A DNA stretch of 5,096 bases from JBAXAM01 sp964213355 (GTDB taxonomy: Bacteria; Pseudomonadota; Gammaproteobacteria; UBA9339), in NCBI GenBank assembly GCA_964213355.1, contig CAXOVY010000026.1, positions 1 through 5,096 of the forward strand, given 5' to 3'. The notes beneath the pieces are model-generated. The model was not told where the DNA came from. It saw only the letters and a program-made list of their open reading frames with translations, and did not search any database. Position numbers and translations under genes: made by a program. The number at the start of each line of letters is the position of its first letter. The first letter of the stretch is position 1. Shown in pieces: positions 4,313 through 5,096 of this stretch.

Positions 4313-5096
4313 TGAAACACCAATATAGTACGTACGCATTAATAATCTTTGGCAGCGTGCTATTTTTTGGTTTCATTATTGCGCTTGATAGTGGTGATTT
4401 AGATTTAATATGTAATGTCAACGGAAGCGTTTTAAAAAGGGTTAATGGCACTTGGGTTTGTGGTACAGATTTGACAGGGAATAGCACAGGTACAATGACA
4501 GACACAAACGAAAGCGTAAGATTTAACGCATTGGTAAGCAGTGATTGCCCAGTAGGGTATAAAGCAATAGGCGTAAATGTGACGGGCGGGATATTATGCA
4601 GCATAGATTTGACAGGCGGAAGCGCAGGCACGATTGGGTATAACAATCTTACACAATTTAACAATAATTCTTATAAATACACAATCAAAGACAGCTATCT
4701 GACAAGTAAATGCACAGCAATCACAGGAAGCAGCGAATTAGGTGATGGAAATGATAATACTGGAAGCGATGACCAGACCTGTGCAGAAGTAAGCGGTTGC
4801 GTAACTGGTGCGATAACTGGATATAACGCAGGCTGGTTAAACAAAAGCCAATTCAATAACTTAACAAATCAATACACACTAAAAGATGGAAAATATTATC
4901 TTGCAACAAATCCAGCAGGGTATTTGACAATAGAAGTAGATGGAAGTGTTTCTAATGAATTGGATGATACAAACATAAGCACAAGAACTATACAGGTGAC
5001 AGGAACAGCAACAAAGAAATTGACACTTGAACAGAAAGACCAAGCAGGAACAGCATTGACCAACATTACAGCATCATGGACAGATATTGATACAGA
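4312..5096 (+). CDS. Partial signal-anchored fibre/adhesin-like repeat protein
   Basis: Open for 261 codons to the window edge without a stop, so the C-terminus is missing. Residues 8-25 (YALIIFGSVLFFGFIIAL) form a signal or anchor helix; the rest is polar, rich in Thr, Gly, Asn and Ser, and should lie outside the cell or virion. Eleven N-X-S/T sequons occur (N37, 45, 57, 66, 89, 112, 118 or 119 by register, 177, 183, 221, 251). Seven Cys sit at 34, 50, 79, 96, 134, 157 and 163. The start of the repeat (C-N-V-N-G-S-V-L-K with W-V-C-G-T-D) resembles the C-x-x-G-Q-V-L-K-W-N-G-x-W-x-C modules common in phage tail fibres and surface fibres. Inferred: a glycosylated receptor-binding fibre or surface adhesin. 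As the last visible gene of the operon, it fits a host-recognition role. Confidence 0.8.
   Translation, partial: MKHQYSTYALIIFGSVLFFGFIIALDSGDLDLICNVNGSVLKRVNGTWVCGTDLTGNSTGTMTDTNESVRFNALVSSDCPVGYKAIGVNVTGGILCSIDLTGGSAGTIGYNNLTQFNNNSYKYTIKDSYLTSKCTAITGSSELGDGNDNTGSDDQTCAEVSGCVTGAITGYNAGWLNKSQFNNLTNQYTLKDGKYYLATNPAGYLTIEVDGSVSNELDDTNISTRTIQVTGTATKKLTLEQKDQAGTALTNITASWTDIDT
4411..4908 (+). repeat. Degenerate protein repeats in the fibre-like gene
   Basis: Two Cys-bounded modules align: C34 to C50 followed by GTDLTGNSTGT, and C79 to C96 followed by SIDLTGGSAGT, 46 residues apart. At DNA level the 12-mer AGATTTGACAGG recurs 138 bases apart (4467-4478 and 4605-4616). A second pair aligns GTIGYNNLTQFNN with a later TIKD (residues 106-127) and GAITGYN with a later SQFNNLTNQYTLKD (166-192). 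The pattern suits a trimeric beta-rich fibre stalk built by module duplication. Confidence 0.6.

Noticed and set aside
4215..4664. 149-codon minus-strand open frame across the junction of the membrane and fibre genes
   Set aside because: It overlaps two plus-strand genes whose TAATG junction and AGGTGA site are well formed. Its composition is that of a complement of Thr/Gly-rich coding sequence.
1..5096. tRNA, rRNA or other structured RNA genes
   Set aside because: No clover-leaf, conserved T-loop or rRNA sequence was seen; almost all bases are in protein genes except 53-152 and 414-580.

Overview
The window looks like the structural-gene module of an AT-rich archaeal mobile element, most likely a virus or virus-like plasmid of a DPANN-type or similarly AT-rich archaeon. 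This rests on five things seen in the sequence. Archaeal-style TATA/BRE-like boxes sit upstream of the first genes. Anti-16S motifs (GAGGT, AGGTGA) precede several starts. The secreted-type protein at the right edge is dense in N-X-S/T sequons. Two paralogous small proteins carry two membrane segments each. There are no metabolic, information-processing or bacterial-type genes. The code is standard, with TAA, TGA and TAG all used as stops. A bacterial (for example CPR) origin is less likely but cannot be excluded from this window.

Left part (1-413, minus strand): two tandem paralogous genes read leftwards. One is a complete 86-residue protein (153-413). The other is a copy cut by the window edge (1-52). 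Both begin with a prepilin-like KKGFQLTE leader followed by a hydrophobic helix. The complete copy has a second helix at its C-terminus. Small two-helix proteins of this size are typical major coat proteins of spindle-shaped archaeal viruses, where paralogous pairs also occur. A hairpin followed by five T lies between the two genes.

Middle (414-580): a divergent promoter region with TATA-like boxes for both directions, three GAATAT half-sites and a 10-bp palindrome. It probably coordinates coat-protein expression with the rightward operon.

Right part (581-5096, plus strand): a tightly packed operon of five genes with gaps of 9, 4 and 23 nt and a final 1-nt overlap. In order they are a 758-residue protein with Gly/Ala-rich membrane-like segments, an octapeptide-repeat shaft and a basic Gly-rich tail; an 86-residue strongly basic protein; a 183-residue soluble helical protein; a 201-residue protein with two membrane helices around a soluble domain; and an N-terminally anchored, Cys- and sequon-rich repeat protein that runs off the window and resembles a receptor-binding fibre.

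Inferred working together: the coat proteins would form a membrane-type shell, the 758-residue and 201-residue proteins would be minor membrane or ejection components, the basic protein could bind DNA or membrane, and the fibre would bind the host. No replication, packaging ATPase or integrase gene is visible, so the virus assignment is inference. The tetranucleotide GATC is absent from all 5096 bases, which fits an element under restriction pressure.
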